Source: an uncultured SAR86 cluster bacterium
GTDB lineage: Bacteria > Pseudomonadota > Gammaproteobacteria > Magnimaribacterales > D2472
Direction of reading: 5' to 3'
DNA length: 64,000 bases
Assembly (NCBI GenBank): GCA_902591925.1
Contig: CACJCN010000003.1
Coordinates: 62,001-126,000 of the forward strand
The notes under the pieces were generated by a model, which had not been told where the DNA came from, searched no databases, and saw nothing but the letters and a program-made list of their open reading frames with translations. The translations under genes and the position numbers were made by a program. Position 1 is the first letter of the stretch. Every line of letters starts with the position of its first letter. Below, one piece after another: positions 41,286 through 52,137 of the stretch.

Positions 41286-41774
41286 ATGTATTTATTTAAA
41301 AATATTTTTAATTTTTTTATTGGTTTATTATTTTTAGCTTCATGTTCAAGCATGAATGTTACTGAGGAGAAAGTTTACTCCAGTGATGTAAAAACTATAG
41401 AAGCATCATCTTTTAATAACGAAAATATCACTTACGATAGCAAAGCAGTTTTTGCAAGTGCAACAGTATATTTTGAATTTGATAAATCAAACTTGACAAG
41501 TAAATCTATACAAACACTTAAAGGTGCTGTGAGTGCATTAAATGAAAATGAATCAATTAAAATCTCTCTTGCAGGCCATGCTGATGAGAGAGGAACAAGA
41601 GAATATAACTTGGCTCTTGGACAAAGAAGAGCTGAAACTGTAAGTAGTTATTTGATTTTAAATGGTATTGAAAAAAATAGAATTACAGTAAAGAGCTTTG
41701 GTGAAGAAAGGCCTGCAGTTTTTGGAAATGACGAATCGAGTTATGCTAAGAATAGGAGAGTTGAAATAAATTAA
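41286..41774 (+). CDS. pal: Peptidoglycan-associated lipoprotein Pal
   Basis: Lipobox LASC, VYFEFDKSNL, LAGHADERGTREYNLALGQRRAE. Confidence 0.97.
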   Translation: MYLFKNIFNFFIGLLFLASCSSMNVTEEKVYSSDVKTIEASSFNNENITYDSKAVFASATVYFEFDKSNLTSKSIQTLKGAVSALNENESIKISLAGHADERGTREYNLALGQRRAETVSSYLILNGIEKNRITVKSFGEERPAVFGNDESSYAKNRRVEIN

Positions 41775-42433
41775 TGTATTTAAAATCAAATTTAATTTAC
41801 TACTTTTTTATTATTTTATCCTTGCCTTTCTTAGTTCATAGTAACGAAAATGAGGATATTAAATCTGATATTTTATTCTTAAAAATTCAAGAGCTCGAAT
41901 CAGAGATTGCGGAATTAAGAAATAAAATGGAGACTCAAAATTTTCTTATTGAAAAGCTGTTAAGAGAATCCTTGGCCGAAAGTAATGATTATGATTCAGA
42001 TAATCTAGAGACTTTAACATCAAATGCAGATATAAGATTTGAAGGAATTGATGATCCCAAAAGCAAAGATCAAATATATTCTGCTGCAATACTAGCTCTA
42101 GAGGAACAAAATTTTGATAAAGCATTTAATTTGTTCACTTACTTTGTAGAGAGCTTTGTTGATGATGAAAAAATACCACTTTCATATTTTTGGCTCGGAG
42201 AAATAAGTTTCATTAAAAATGATCTTGAAAATTCTAAAATTTTTTTTCTTGAGTTAATTAGTTTAAATCCAAGTCACTACAGAGTACCTCTAGCACATAA
42301 AAAACTTGGAGACATTTATCTTAAAACTAATGATGTTGAAAGTGCAAAAGAAAAATATAATTATGTTGTTAGAGAATATCCAAATAATACAGCATCATCC
42401 TTAGCCTTGCAGATATTGAAAAATATGGAATAA
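41774..42433 (+). CDS. cpoB: CpoB/YbgF tetratricopeptide protein
   Basis: N-terminal coiled coil, C-terminal TPRs, downstream of pal. Confidence 0.9.
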   Translation: MYLKSNLIYYFFIILSLPFLVHSNENEDIKSDILFLKIQELESEIAELRNKMETQNFLIEKLLRESLAESNDYDSDNLETLTSNADIRFEGIDDPKSKDQIYSAAILALEEQNFDKAFNLFTYFVESFVDDEKIPLSYFWLGEISFIKNDLENSKIFFLELISLNPSHYRVPLAHKKLGDIYLKTNDVESAKEKYNYVVREYPNNTASSLALQILKNME

Positions 42434-42466
42434 TCACCATCTTCTAGTATGTATTACTATCAAAGT

Positions 42467-42542
42467 GGGTCGCTAGCTCAGCTGGTAGAGCAGTTGGCTT
42501 TTAACCAATTGGTCACAGGTTCGAATCCTGTGCGACCCACCA
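42467..42542 (+). tRNA. tRNA-Lys (UUU)
   Basis: GGGTCGCTAGCTCAGCTGGTAGAGCAGTTGGCTTTTAACCAATTGGTCACAGGTTCGAATCCTGTGCGACCCACCA; anticodon TTT, CCA encoded. Confidence 0.98.
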
Positions 42543-42558
42543 TTCTTAGGAGTATTCT

Positions 42559-43797
42559 TTGGTAACTTTTTTGAAGAATCAAATTTCAAAAGATTCTATT
42601 TTAGGCTCCTTTTTATTTTTCTTGGTCCTCTCATCTTGGTACATTCTCAGACCAGTTAGAAATGAGATGGCTGTTTCAAACGTAGATGAGTTGCCATATC
42701 TTCTAGCTGCAGGAGCTTTGTTGATGCTGCTAATAAATCCTTTATATTCTTGGATAGCTTCAAGATCGAATTTAATAAAAATTATAACGGTTTGTTATTC
42801 ATTTTTAATATTGAACTTATTGCTTTTTTTGTTTAGCTGGACAGTTTTAGATTTTAGTGATTCTGCTTGGCTTGGAAGAATATTTTATGTTTGGTGCAAC
42901 ATATACTCATTCTTTATAGTTTCATTATTTTGGGTAGTGATAATTAATACATATAGAAATTCAAGAAAAAGATCATTTTATGGAGTGATTATGGCAGGAG
43001 GTTCTCTTGGGGCAGTTTTTGGCTCAGAGATCTCTAAAAGATTTTCAAGTTCTTTTGATGAACTTGGTATAGGGTTATTTAGTTTATCTGCAGCTCTTTT
43101 TCTTTTTTTTGCAATGTTATTGGCGATATATATATTGTCAATTTCAAAAAGTGATAAAACTTCAGATATTAATAACGCTGGTGGTGGAAGTCTTGATGCA
43201 ATTGGCAACTCTTTAAAGACCAAAGAGATTAGAAATATTGCTGGATACGTATGGATTTGGACAGCATTAATGACTATACAGTGGATAACAGCAATCAATA
43301 TAGTTGAGAATTGGTCTCAAGACTCTGAGCAAAGATTAAGATTTTTCGCAACAATTGAGCAGGTAGTATCACCATTAACATTGATAGTCCAATTATTCCT
43401 AACAAATTTAATTATCAAAAAAGTTGGAATAAAGAAAATTTTAATAATTTATGGCTTTTTATTTTGCATCGCATTTTTGATATATGGACTTATGCCATCA
43501 ATAATTGCTGTTGCATTTGTAACAATCTTTTTGAGAATTTTTGAGTATGGAATTAATAAACCAACAAGAGAAATTATTTTTAGTACTTTTGAAAAGAATG
43601 ATAGGTATAAGTCGACTGTATTTATTGATACCTTTATTTCAAGATTTGGAGATTTATCAGGAAGCGCATTTATTACATTAGGAAAATTTACAAATATTGC
43701 GGCAAATAGTTTCCCACTGATAGCAATACCCATTGCTGGTCTTCTTTCAATTCTGGGGATTCAGATATCAAAAAAAATAAAATTTAAAGACCTCTAG
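42559..43797 (+). CDS. MFS / NTT-like (nucleotide transporter-related) membrane protein
   Basis: About 12 TM; SSWYILRPVRNEMAVS...LPYLLAAGALLMLLINPLYSWIASR; non-ATG start. Confidence 0.7.
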   Translation: MVTFLKNQISKDSILGSFLFFLVLSSWYILRPVRNEMAVSNVDELPYLLAAGALLMLLINPLYSWIASRSNLIKIITVCYSFLILNLLLFLFSWTVLDFSDSAWLGRIFYVWCNIYSFFIVSLFWVVIINTYRNSRKRSFYGVIMAGGSLGAVFGSEISKRFSSSFDELGIGLFSLSAALFLFFAMLLAIYILSISKSDKTSDINNAGGGSLDAIGNSLKTKEIRNIAGYVWIWTALMTIQWITAINIVENWSQDSEQRLRFFATIEQVVSPLTLIVQLFLTNLIIKKVGIKKILIIYGFLFCIAFLIYGLMPSIIAVAFVTIFLRIFEYGINKPTREIIFSTFEKNDRYKSTVFIDTFISRFGDLSGSAFITLGKFTNIAANSFPLIAIPIAGLLSILGIQISKKIKFKDL

Positions 43798-45223
43798 ATT
43801 CATTAATCTTATCTTTAATATCAATTATTTTAGTCATTATCCTGTCTGCAACCTGAAAGTTATTTTGAACGAGTTTTAAAGCAAATTCTAACTGATTCAC
43901 AGCTCTTTCATTTTGTCCTAAAAGTAAAAAATATTCAGCTCTACTTTGATGATAGCCAATAATATTTTTACTACTTCTCTGAATTTCAGATAAAAGCAAC
44001 CAAAGTTCAGGATTTGAATTTTTTCTAAGTAATTGATCTCTAATAATCTCCTCAGATTCAAAATATTTTTTCATTGCAAGCAAAATTTTTGATTTAGAAA
44101 TCGAAAGGGGATAATTACGTGGAGATATTTCTAAAAACTCATTTGCAAGATTCAATGCATTTTCATATTCTCCGTAATCCAAAAGAATATCAATTTTTGT
44201 ATTATTTAATACAAGGTTTTTAGGATACAAAGAAATTAAATTTTCAATTAAAGCTATGCTCTCTTTATATTGATTATTCTTTTGATAAGCTAGCGCAAGA
44301 CCGTATTTATTTGAATCTGATGGGTTTTCATTAAATCTTTCTTTAAAGTTTCTTAATGAGTTTGAGGGGATGTTTTCATAATATATTTCTAATCTTGCTT
44401 TCATCAATGAAAATTCAAGAGAATCTCTCTTGGTTCCTTCGCTTGATAAGTTTTCTGCTGCATTAAATGCATCACTAATTCTAGAGGATGATAAAGGATG
44501 AGTAAGCAAAAATTCTGGTGGTAAATCACCTGATAACCTTCTGATTTCATTCATGTTTTCAAACATTTCACCCATTGAATCAGGGTGATATCCAGCCTTC
44601 ACAAGATTATCAAATCCAACTCTGTCTGCTTCTCTTTCAAAAAGACGACTATATCGTAAACTTTGGGATTGAAGTATTGCAGGACCAACAGCAATAGCAT
44701 TTGGGTTATTGCTAATCAGTGCTATTGCAATAGACGAGACCATTACCAATGCTGAAGCAAGATTGCTGTCTTGGGACTTGAGAACATTTCTTGCAAAATG
44801 TCTTTGACTAAGATGAGCTAGTTCATGAGCAAGAACAGATGAAAACTGACCTTCATTGTCAGAGTAAAGAAATAGCCCGCCGTTTACTCCAATAATACCT
44901 CCAGGAGCTGCAAATGCGTTCAATGAAGGGTCATCAATGAGCAAAAGTGTGAAAGATCTATCTTTTACCTGACTATACTCAGAGAGTCTGTAAATTAAAT
45001 ATTCTGTGTAATCAAAAATAAGTGGATCAGATATTATAGGAGCTTGAGAATATACTTGTTGTAAAAATCTCTCACCAATCGCTTTTTCTTGTGCTGAAGA
45101 CACAGCTCCTGAAACTCTGTCACCAAGTTCTGGTAGTTTAATTTTATTAATATTTTCATCAAATGATGCCACATTAAATGAAGAGACAAGTAATAAAAAA
45201 TAAAGAAATGTAACTTTCATCAA
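43784..45223 (-). CDS. bepA: M48 family metalloprotease, BepA-like, with TPRs
   Basis: LAHELAHLSQRHFARN (HExxH), FEREADRVGFDNLVKAGY. Confidence 0.9.
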   Translation of the reverse strand: MMKVTFLYFLLLVSSFNVASFDENINKIKLPELGDRVSGAVSSAQEKAIGERFLQQVYSQAPIISDPLIFDYTEYLIYRLSEYSQVKDRSFTLLLIDDPSLNAFAAPGGIIGVNGGLFLYSDNEGQFSSVLAHELAHLSQRHFARNVLKSQDSNLASALVMVSSIAIALISNNPNAIAVGPAILQSQSLRYSRLFEREADRVGFDNLVKAGYHPDSMGEMFENMNEIRRLSGDLPPEFLLTHPLSSSRISDAFNAAENLSSEGTKRDSLEFSLMKARLEIYYENIPSNSLRNFKERFNENPSDSNKYGLALAYQKNNQYKESIALIENLISLYPKNLVLNNTKIDILLDYGEYENALNLANEFLEISPRNYPLSISKSKILLAMKKYFESEEIIRDQLLRKNSNPELWLLLSEIQRSSKNIIGYHQSRAEYFLLLGQNERAVNQLEFALKLVQNNFQVADRIMTKIIDIKDKINESRGL

Positions 45224-45320
45224 TAAAATAATATATAAAATTAATTATTAGAACACCTTATCAAAGCAAAAGTTTAATATTTTTTATTTAAATCTTATAT
45301 ATAATGGACTAAATATTATT

Positions 45321-46385
45321 ATGATTGAACATATTTCAAATATATTTAAAAGAGTTTTTAATAGTGAAGAAACTATTATATTTTCTTTAATAATTGTTTT
45401 TTCTCTTTTAGTTTTAGGTCTTTTTATTCAAGTTTTAACTCCTTTTATAATAAGCATTATTGTTGCATATTTGCTTGTTGGTCTTCAGAAAAAGATTGAG
45501 ACCTATAACATTAGTCAACCTATCTCAACAGTTATTGCATTTTCAATATTTATAATTATTGGTGCAGCAATGTTTACATGGTTAATACCTTTGCTATATG
45601 TTCAAATGCAATCATTTGTTCTAGATATCCCAAGGTTATTTAATGATTTTTTAAATTTTGTTTCTTCAATTCCTACCGCTTTTCCAGAATTAGTAAATTC
45701 AGATCAGATTAGTGTATTTTTTCAGGCAGTTTCTTCAGAATTAAGTTCAATTACTCAAAATGTAGTAAAGTCCTCAATATCAGGTATTCAAAGTACTATT
45801 ACGACTCTTTTATACATAATATTATTTCCTATACTGGTATATTTTTTCCTTTTTGATAGAAAAAACATAATTGAAGGGTGCCTTAAAATTATTCCTGGAG
45901 ACAGAGCAATGTTGTCTCAAGTTTGGTCTGAAATGGATGTTCAGCTTAGTAATTATGTTAGAGGTAAAGTACTTGAAATATTTATAGTAGGAGTTGCAGC
46001 AGCTATTTTGTTTGCTTCTTTTGGATTAAATTATGGAGCATTGCTTGCTGTTTTAGTTGGATTGTCAGTATTAATTCCTTTTGTAGGAGCCTTTTCAGTT
46101 ACTATTCCAATAGTAATAATTGGCTTGTTACAATTTGGTCTTGGCACACAGTTTTATTTATTAATAGGCCTATATCTTTTACTACAGTTTATAGATGGAA
46201 ATTTATTAGTTCCAATTATTTTCTCTGAGGCTGTAAAACTTCATCCTATAATAATAATTCTTGCTGTATTTATATTTGGAAGTATGTTTGGCTTCTGGGG
46301 CGTGTTCTTCTCAATACCTCTTGCTACATTTATAAAAGCTGTTTGGAATGCCTGGCCAAAAATGGCATCTTCAAATGAAGAATAA
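45321..46385 (+). CDS. AI-2E family transporter (PerM-like)
   Basis: LLVPIIFSEAVKLHPIIIILAVFIFGSMFGFWGVFFSIPLA. Confidence 0.92.
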   Translation: MIEHISNIFKRVFNSEETIIFSLIIVFSLLVLGLFIQVLTPFIISIIVAYLLVGLQKKIETYNISQPISTVIAFSIFIIIGAAMFTWLIPLLYVQMQSFVLDIPRLFNDFLNFVSSIPTAFPELVNSDQISVFFQAVSSELSSITQNVVKSSISGIQSTITTLLYIILFPILVYFFLFDRKNIIEGCLKIIPGDRAMLSQVWSEMDVQLSNYVRGKVLEIFIVGVAAAILFASFGLNYGALLAVLVGLSVLIPFVGAFSVTIPIVIIGLLQFGLGTQFYLLIGLYLLLQFIDGNLLVPIIFSEAVKLHPIIIILAVFIFGSMFGFWGVFFSIPLATFIKAVWNAWPKMASSNEE

Positions 46386-47334
46386 GTTACATTTTGTTTT
46401 AATATTAATATTTATGCCAATGATAAGTGGTGAGAATTTTGGAATTGTAGTTCATGGTGGAGCTGGTGTTATGTCCACTCTTACTCAAGATCAACAAGAT
46501 GCCATCAAACTAAAGGTATCTGAGACCCTAATGTCATCTTACAAGATACTTAAGAATGGTGGTTCCAGCTTGGATGCAGTTGAGTTTGCGGTATCTGAAT
46601 TTGAAGATTCACCTTTATTTAATGCTGGGAAGGGTTCAGTTTATACTTCAAACGAAACTCAAGAAATGGATGCTTCAATTATGTTCGGATTAGACAGATC
46701 TTCTGGAGCAGTCGCATCAGTAAAAATTATTAAAAATCCCATAAGACTTGCTAGGAAAGTTTTGGAAGAAACAAATCATATTTTTTTAGTTGGAGATGGG
46801 GCTGAATCTTTTGCAAAAAATATTGGAGTAGATGTTGTGGAACCAAATTACTTTTACTCTGAAAAAAATCTTAAAAGGTTAAGAAAAGTCAAAAATAAAC
46901 TAACAAATAATTATGCCATTCAAGACAAAATTGGAACAGTTGGCGCTGTCGCTATTGACAAAGATGGCAACATCTCTGCTGCAACTTCAACAGGAGGAAT
47001 GACAAATAAAATGCCTGGAAGAGTAGGAGATTCTCCAATAATTGGTTCAGGCACATGGGCTCAGAATGGTGTTTGTGGAGTATCATCAACAGGACACGGA
47101 GAATTCTTTATTAAATATCAAGTAGCTCGAGAAGTTTGCTCAAGAATGGAATATCTAAATCAAACATTAGAACATTCATCAAAAAATGTAATTGAGGAAT
47201 TAAAAAAAATTGGTGCTACTGGTGGCTTAATTGCTATTGATAAGGATGCTAATATATCAACTCCATTTAATACTGCAGGTATGGTCAGAGGAAGCATTAC
47301 CAACAAAATTGATCTAAGTGTAGAAATTTACTAA
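46375..47334 (+). CDS. Isoaspartyl peptidase / L-asparaginase (Ntn hydrolase), signal peptide
   Basis: VVHGGAGVMS, GTVGAVAIDKDGNISAATSTGGMTNK; ATG at 46375. Confidence 0.93.
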   Translation: MKNKLHFVLILIFMPMISGENFGIVVHGGAGVMSTLTQDQQDAIKLKVSETLMSSYKILKNGGSSLDAVEFAVSEFEDSPLFNAGKGSVYTSNETQEMDASIMFGLDRSSGAVASVKIIKNPIRLARKVLEETNHIFLVGDGAESFAKNIGVDVVEPNYFYSEKNLKRLRKVKNKLTNNYAIQDKIGTVGAVAIDKDGNISAATSTGGMTNKMPGRVGDSPIIGSGTWAQNGVCGVSSTGHGEFFIKYQVAREVCSRMEYLNQTLEHSSKNVIEELKKIGATGGLIAIDKDANISTPFNTAGMVRGSITNKIDLSVEIY

Positions 47335-47798
47335 AGAAGCTTCACAGCTTCGAGTACTTCTGCAACGTGACCCTTTACTTTAACAGAACGCCATTCCTTA
47401 GCAACTTTACCGTCAGATGCAATTAAAAAAGTTGATCTATCGACCCCAACATACTCTTTACCATACATAGATTTAAGCTTCATTACATCAAATGATTTGC
47501 ACATTTTTTCATCAGGGTCTGATAGTAACTCAAACGGAAATGATTGTTTTTGTTTAAAATTTTCATGTGATTTAACACTATCTCTTGAAACACCTAGAAT
47601 TTCAGTATTATATTTCTGAAATTCTTTATAATTATCTCTGAAGTCTTGCCCCTCAGTAGTGCAGCCTGGTGTGCTATCTTTTGGATAAAAATATATAACT
47701 AAATTTTTACCTTTGAAATCATCAAAAGATAGATTTTTATTACTTGTACAATCTCCTGAAAAGTCAGGACATTTTTTTCCTTCTAGTTGTTTATCCAT
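47331..47798 (-). CDS. bcp: Thiol peroxidase Bcp (PrxQ)
   Basis: YFYPKDSTPGCTTEGQDFRD. Confidence 0.97.
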   Translation of the reverse strand: MDKQLEGKKCPDFSGDCTSNKNLSFDDFKGKNLVIYFYPKDSTPGCTTEGQDFRDNYKEFQKYNTEILGVSRDSVKSHENFKQKQSFPFELLSDPDEKMCKSFDVMKLKSMYGKEYVGVDRSTFLIASDGKVAKEWRSVKVKGHVAEVLEAVKLL

Positions 47799-47852
47799 AT
47801 TTTTGGTCCATAAAAAAAATAGTGTATAGTCTTATTTTTACTTATTTTTAAA

Positions 47853-48743
47853 ATGATGCAAGTCTTAAATGGAAGTATAGTTGCTTTAGTAACACCAATG
47901 ATTGAAAGTGGTGATGTAGATTATGATGCTCTCGAGAAATTAATTGATTGGCACATTGCAAATGGTACAAATGGAATTGTATCAGTTGGAACAACTGGTG
48001 AGTCAGCAACTTTAAATTTAGAGGATCACCTTAAAGTTATAAGACATACTGTAGATTATGCAAAATTAAGAATACCTATAATTGCTGGAACTGGTGCAAA
48101 TAGTACTGCAGAGGCTTTAGAACTCACACAAGAATCAAAAAATCTTGGAGCTGACTTCGCACTTATAGTAACTCCATACTACAATAAACCAAGTCAAAAG
48201 GGACTCATTAGTCACTATACAAAAATTGCTGACAATGTTGATATACCTCAGATTTTATATAACGTTCCATCAAGAACAGCTTGTGATTTACTTCCATCCT
48301 CAGTTGAGATTCTATCAAGTCATGAAAATATAATTGGCATCAAAGAGGCAGTTGATAGTGAAAGTAGAATTACCGAACTTGTAGATATTAAATATAAAGA
48401 TAATAATTTTCTTCTTCTTTCAGGTGACGATCCGTCATTTCTTAAAATGATGAAAAAAGGAGGTGATGGGGTGATTTCTGTAGCTGCAAATATAGTTCCA
48501 AATCTTATATCTCAAATTTGTTCTTTGGCATTAGATGATAAATTTCAGGAAGCATCTACTATAAATAAGAAATTACAAAATCTTTATGAACTTTTATTTG
48601 TAGAATCTAATCCTGTTCCTGCCAAGTGGATGCTCTATAAAATGAACTTAATTAAGTCCTTTATTAGATTACCTCTTGTTGAACTAGATGTTAAATATCA
48701 TGAAAATGTTTTAAATGAAATGCTAAAATTAGAAATTATATGA
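47853..48743 (+). CDS. dapA: 4-hydroxy-tetrahydrodipicolinate synthase
   Basis: GTTGESATLN, TPYYNKPSQKGL, YNVPSRTACDL, IKEAVDSESR. Confidence 0.98.
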   Translation: MMQVLNGSIVALVTPMIESGDVDYDALEKLIDWHIANGTNGIVSVGTTGESATLNLEDHLKVIRHTVDYAKLRIPIIAGTGANSTAEALELTQESKNLGADFALIVTPYYNKPSQKGLISHYTKIADNVDIPQILYNVPSRTACDLLPSSVEILSSHENIIGIKEAVDSESRITELVDIKYKDNNFLLLSGDDPSFLKMMKKGGDGVISVAANIVPNLISQICSLALDDKFQEASTINKKLQNLYELLFVESNPVPAKWMLYKMNLIKSFIRLPLVELDVKYHENVLNEMLKLEII

Positions 48744-49726
48744 AAAAACTTATTTTTTTTGTTCTTTTGTCATCTATTTGTACATCATGTTCGATGATTG
48801 GAGGACCTGATGGATATTTTCCAGATAAGAAATATGATTTTTTAGAGGAAGAAATTCAAGAGGACATTGAGATTCCTGATGAAATGTATTTACCTAACAT
48901 TGAAAACCATTATCCTGTAAATAATCCTTCAAAAATTGAAGAAACTCTTGAGATTCCAAAACCAAGACAGATTTTTGCGTCATCAGGTGACAGCTCTGTT
49001 CAGTTAAGAAGATTAGGGGAATTAATGTGGATTTATATAGAAACTTTACCATCAACATCTTGGCCAATATCAAAAAATTATTGGGATACTTCAGCATATG
49101 AAGTTACAAGAGCTGATCCGTTGATAGGAGAAATCGATATTGATTTTAATCAAACCTCAAGATTACTAATGAAGGTTGAGCATGGAATAAAAGAGGCTTC
49201 AACAGAAGTGTTTTTGTTAAAAGTTAATAAAGCAACTGGTCAGATTGAAAGCGATCCAGAATTTATTCAATCACAGATGGAAATAATGCTAGATTATTAT
49301 GCAGATTCTTTATCAAATTTTTCTGGTACTTCTTTGGCGGCTCAAAACCTTAATGAAATGAGAAAAGCACAAATATTTACAGAAGACGGTATGACTGTAA
49401 TTGCTTTAGATCTTAACTTCGATAGAGCTTGGTCTTCTGTAAGTAAGGCACTTGATAATGCAGAAATTGTTACAAATGACAGAGATAGAAGCAGAGGATT
49501 ATTTTTTGTGAGCTATGCTGAGGAGGTTGACCGAAGATTTTTTGGTCTATTTGGTGGTAGAAATTCTGATCAATCTCGTAATGATTTAAAACTTAGCGAA
49601 GAAGCTCAATTTGAAATCTCAATCACTCAAGAAAATGACAAATCCATTGTAAGAGCTGTGTCAAAAAGTGGTAATATTGAAGAGTCTGAAAAATTATTAT
49701 CTAAAATTAATGAATCTTTAAGCTAA
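48740..49726 (+). CDS. bamC: Outer membrane assembly lipoprotein BamC
   Basis: Lipobox TSC; dapA-bamC-purC order; BamC-like helix-grip content (FDRAWSSVSKALDNAEIVTNDRDRSRGLFFVSY). Confidence 0.88.
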   Translation: MKKLIFFVLLSSICTSCSMIGGPDGYFPDKKYDFLEEEIQEDIEIPDEMYLPNIENHYPVNNPSKIEETLEIPKPRQIFASSGDSSVQLRRLGELMWIYIETLPSTSWPISKNYWDTSAYEVTRADPLIGEIDIDFNQTSRLLMKVEHGIKEASTEVFLLKVNKATGQIESDPEFIQSQMEIMLDYYADSLSNFSGTSLAAQNLNEMRKAQIFTEDGMTVIALDLNFDRAWSSVSKALDNAEIVTNDRDRSRGLFFVSYAEEVDRRFFGLFGGRNSDQSRNDLKLSEEAQFEISITQENDKSIVRAVSKSGNIEESEKLLSKINESLS

Positions 49727-50442
49727 TGAAAAAAATTAAAGAAATAACTAAAGGAAAAGCTAAGTCAATGTTCACTACTGAAAATGATGATTATTTGGTT
49801 ATGCATTTCAGTGATGATACTTCAGCCTTTGATGGGAAGAAAAAAGAAGCGCTTCTAGGAAAAGGAGCTGTAAATAATCAGTTCAATGCATTTATCATGG
49901 ATCATCTAGAACAAAATGGCGTTGAAACTCATTTAATCGAAGTAATAGATGCTACTGATTCTTTAGTATACAAATTAGAAATGTTTCCTATTGAGTGTGT
50001 TATTAGAAATAGAGCATCAGGATCAATTTGCAAAAGACTTGGTACAGAAGATGGATTAATTTTAGAAAATCCGTTATTTGAGTTCTTTCTTAAAGATGAT
50101 GATCTTGGAGATCCGCTTATTAATGATGAGCACATAATTTCATTTGAATGGGCTGATTCAAATCAAATCCAAGAAATGAAGAAGCAAACATATTTAGTGA
50201 ATGAAATACTGTCAAAATTATTTCTTGATTCTGGGCTCATATTGGTCGACTTTAAAGTCGAATTTGGAGTCTATAAAGATAAAATCTTACTTGCAGATGA
50301 ATTTACTCCTGATGGTTGTAGATTATGGGATGTAAATACCTTGAAGAAGATGGATAAGGATCGTTTTAGACAGGGTTTAGGTGACGTTGTCGAGTCATAT
50401 CATCAAGTTGCCGAACGATTAGGTATGAATATCGAAACTTGA
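49726..50442 (+). CDS. purC: SAICAR synthetase
   Basis: GKAKSMFTTENDDYLVMHFSDDTSAFDGKKKE, ADEFTPDGCRLWD. Confidence 0.98.
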   Translation: MKKIKEITKGKAKSMFTTENDDYLVMHFSDDTSAFDGKKKEALLGKGAVNNQFNAFIMDHLEQNGVETHLIEVIDATDSLVYKLEMFPIECVIRNRASGSICKRLGTEDGLILENPLFEFFLKDDDLGDPLINDEHIISFEWADSNQIQEMKKQTYLVNEILSKLFLDSGLILVDFKVEFGVYKDKILLADEFTPDGCRLWDVNTLKKMDKDRFRQGLGDVVESYHQVAERLGMNIET

Positions 50443-50466
50443 CTAAATTAGTCAGGTATTTATAAT
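50435..50466 (+). promoter_or_regulatory. iscR promoter with overlapping type-1 IscR binding site
   Basis: AAACTTGACTAAATTAGTCAGGTAT (50435-50459) fits ATASYYGACTRWWWYAGTCRRSTAT with one mismatch; TTGACT-N16-TATAAT. Confidence 0.88.
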
Positions 50467-50472
50467 GCATTC

Positions 50473-50907
50473 GTGAGACTTACTACAAAAAGCAGATATG
50501 CTGTTAGCGCACTTACAGAATTAAGTTTTCTACAGTCCTCTGGACCAGTTTCTCTAAGTGATATATCAGTAAATCAAAATATAGAATTAACTTATCTAGA
50601 ACAAATTTTTAGAAAGTTAAGAATTGCAGGAATTGTAAAAAGTATTCGTGGAAGAAATGGTGGATATCTTTACGCAAAGAATCCCTCTGAAATATCTATA
50701 ATGCAAGTGATGAATGCGGTTGATGAAGTTATTGATGCAACAAAATGTAATGGGACATCTTCATGTCAAAATGGAAAAAAATGTGTTACACATGATCTTT
50801 GGCATGATTTAAATATTATTGTAGAAGACTATTTAGACAAAATAACCATTGAAAGTCTTGTAGAAACAAATACTAGTCCATATATTAAGGTTAAAGAGAT
50901 AAATTAA
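50473..50907 (+). CDS. iscR: Fe-S cluster regulator IscR
   Basis: [17 protein letters not shown] (GTG start), three-Cys cluster region [13 protein letters not shown]. Confidence 0.97.
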   Translation: MRLTTKSRYAVSALTELSFLQSSGPVSLSDISVNQNIELTYLEQIFRKLRIAGIVKSIRGRNGGYLYAKNPSEISIMQVMNAVDEVIDATKCNGTSSCQNGKKCVTHDLWHDLNIIVEDYLDKITIESLVETNTSPYIKVKEIN

Positions 50908-52128
50908 ATGAGTACACAATCAACAATTTATTTAGACTATGCATCAACTACACCTGTTGATCCAAGAGTTGCCACTAAGATGATGGAATTTCTTACTCCT
51001 GAGGGTGAATTTGGTAATCCTGCGTCAAGGTCTCATCGTTTTGGTTGGAAAGCTGATGAGGCAGTAGAAGAAGCAAGATCACATGTTGCTAATCTAGTTA
51101 ATTGCGATCCTAGAGAGATTGTATGGACTTCTGGAGCTACTGAAGCTGACAATCTTGCAATAAAGGGAGTTGCAAGATTTTACAAATCAAAAGGTAATCA
51201 CATAATTACATCAAAAATTGAACACAAGGCTGTTTTAGATCCGTGCAGACAACTTGAGAGAGAAGGTTTTGAAGTTACTTATTTAGATCCAGATGAATCA
51301 GGAGTAATTACTCCAGATTCAGTTAAATCAGCTATTCAAGATAATACTGTCCTCGTTTCAATAATGCATATCAACAATGAACTTGGTACAGTGAATGACA
51401 TTGAAAAAATTGGAGAGGTGACTAGGAAACATGGGGCATTTTTTCATGTTGATGCAGCACAAAGCACTGGAAAAGTAGATATCGATTTACAAAAAATATG
51501 TGTAGATTTAATGTCATTCTCAGCTCATAAAACATACGGACCAAAAGGCATTGGAGCTTTGTATGTTCGAAGAAAGCCTAGAGTAAGGCTTGAGGCACTT
51601 ATTCATGGTGGAGGTCATGAGAGAGGCATGAGATCAGGTACTCTGGCAACTCATCAGATTGTTGGAATGGGCGAGGCCTTTAGACTAGCCAGTAAAGAAA
51701 TGAAAGAAGATCATAATAAGATTGTTAAATTCCATGAAAAGTTTTTAGATAAAGTAAAGGAAATAGATCATGTTTACATAAATGGAGATCTTGATAATAA
51801 AGTTCCAAACATTTTAAATGTGAGTTTTAATTTTGTTGAAGGTGAATCATTGATAATGGGTTTAAAAGATATAGCTGTATCATCAGGATCTGCATGCACT
51901 TCAGCAAGCTTAGAGCCCTCATATGTTCTCAGAGCTTTGGGAAGAAAAGATGAATTAGCACATAGCTCTATAAGATTTTCTTTTGGAAGATTCACAAGTG
52001 ACGATGACGTCAACAATACACTAGATATTTTGGGAAATGTTGTTCATAGATTAAGAGAGCTCTCACCACTTTGGGAAATGCACCTTGATGGTATTGATCT
52101 GGACACAGTCGAATGGAATGCACACTAG
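50908..52128 (+). CDS. iscS: Cysteine desulfurase IscS
   Basis: [56 protein letters not shown]. Confidence 0.99.
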   Translation: MSTQSTIYLDYASTTPVDPRVATKMMEFLTPEGEFGNPASRSHRFGWKADEAVEEARSHVANLVNCDPREIVWTSGATEADNLAIKGVARFYKSKGNHIITSKIEHKAVLDPCRQLEREGFEVTYLDPDESGVITPDSVKSAIQDNTVLVSIMHINNELGTVNDIEKIGEVTRKHGAFFHVDAAQSTGKVDIDLQKICVDLMSFSAHKTYGPKGIGALYVRRKPRVRLEALIHGGGHERGMRSGTLATHQIVGMGEAFRLASKEMKEDHNKIVKFHEKFLDKVKEIDHVYINGDLDNKVPNILNVSFNFVEGESLIMGLKDIAVSSGSACTSASLEPSYVLRALGRKDELAHSSIRFSFGRFTSDDDVNNTLDILGNVVHRLRELSPLWEMHLDGIDLDTVEWNAH

Positions 52129-52137
52129 GAGATATTT

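Noticed and set aside
50437-50460. Terminator for purC formed by the TTGACTAAATTAGTCAG palindrome
   Set aside because: The palindrome fits the IscR operator consensus much better and lacks a T run.
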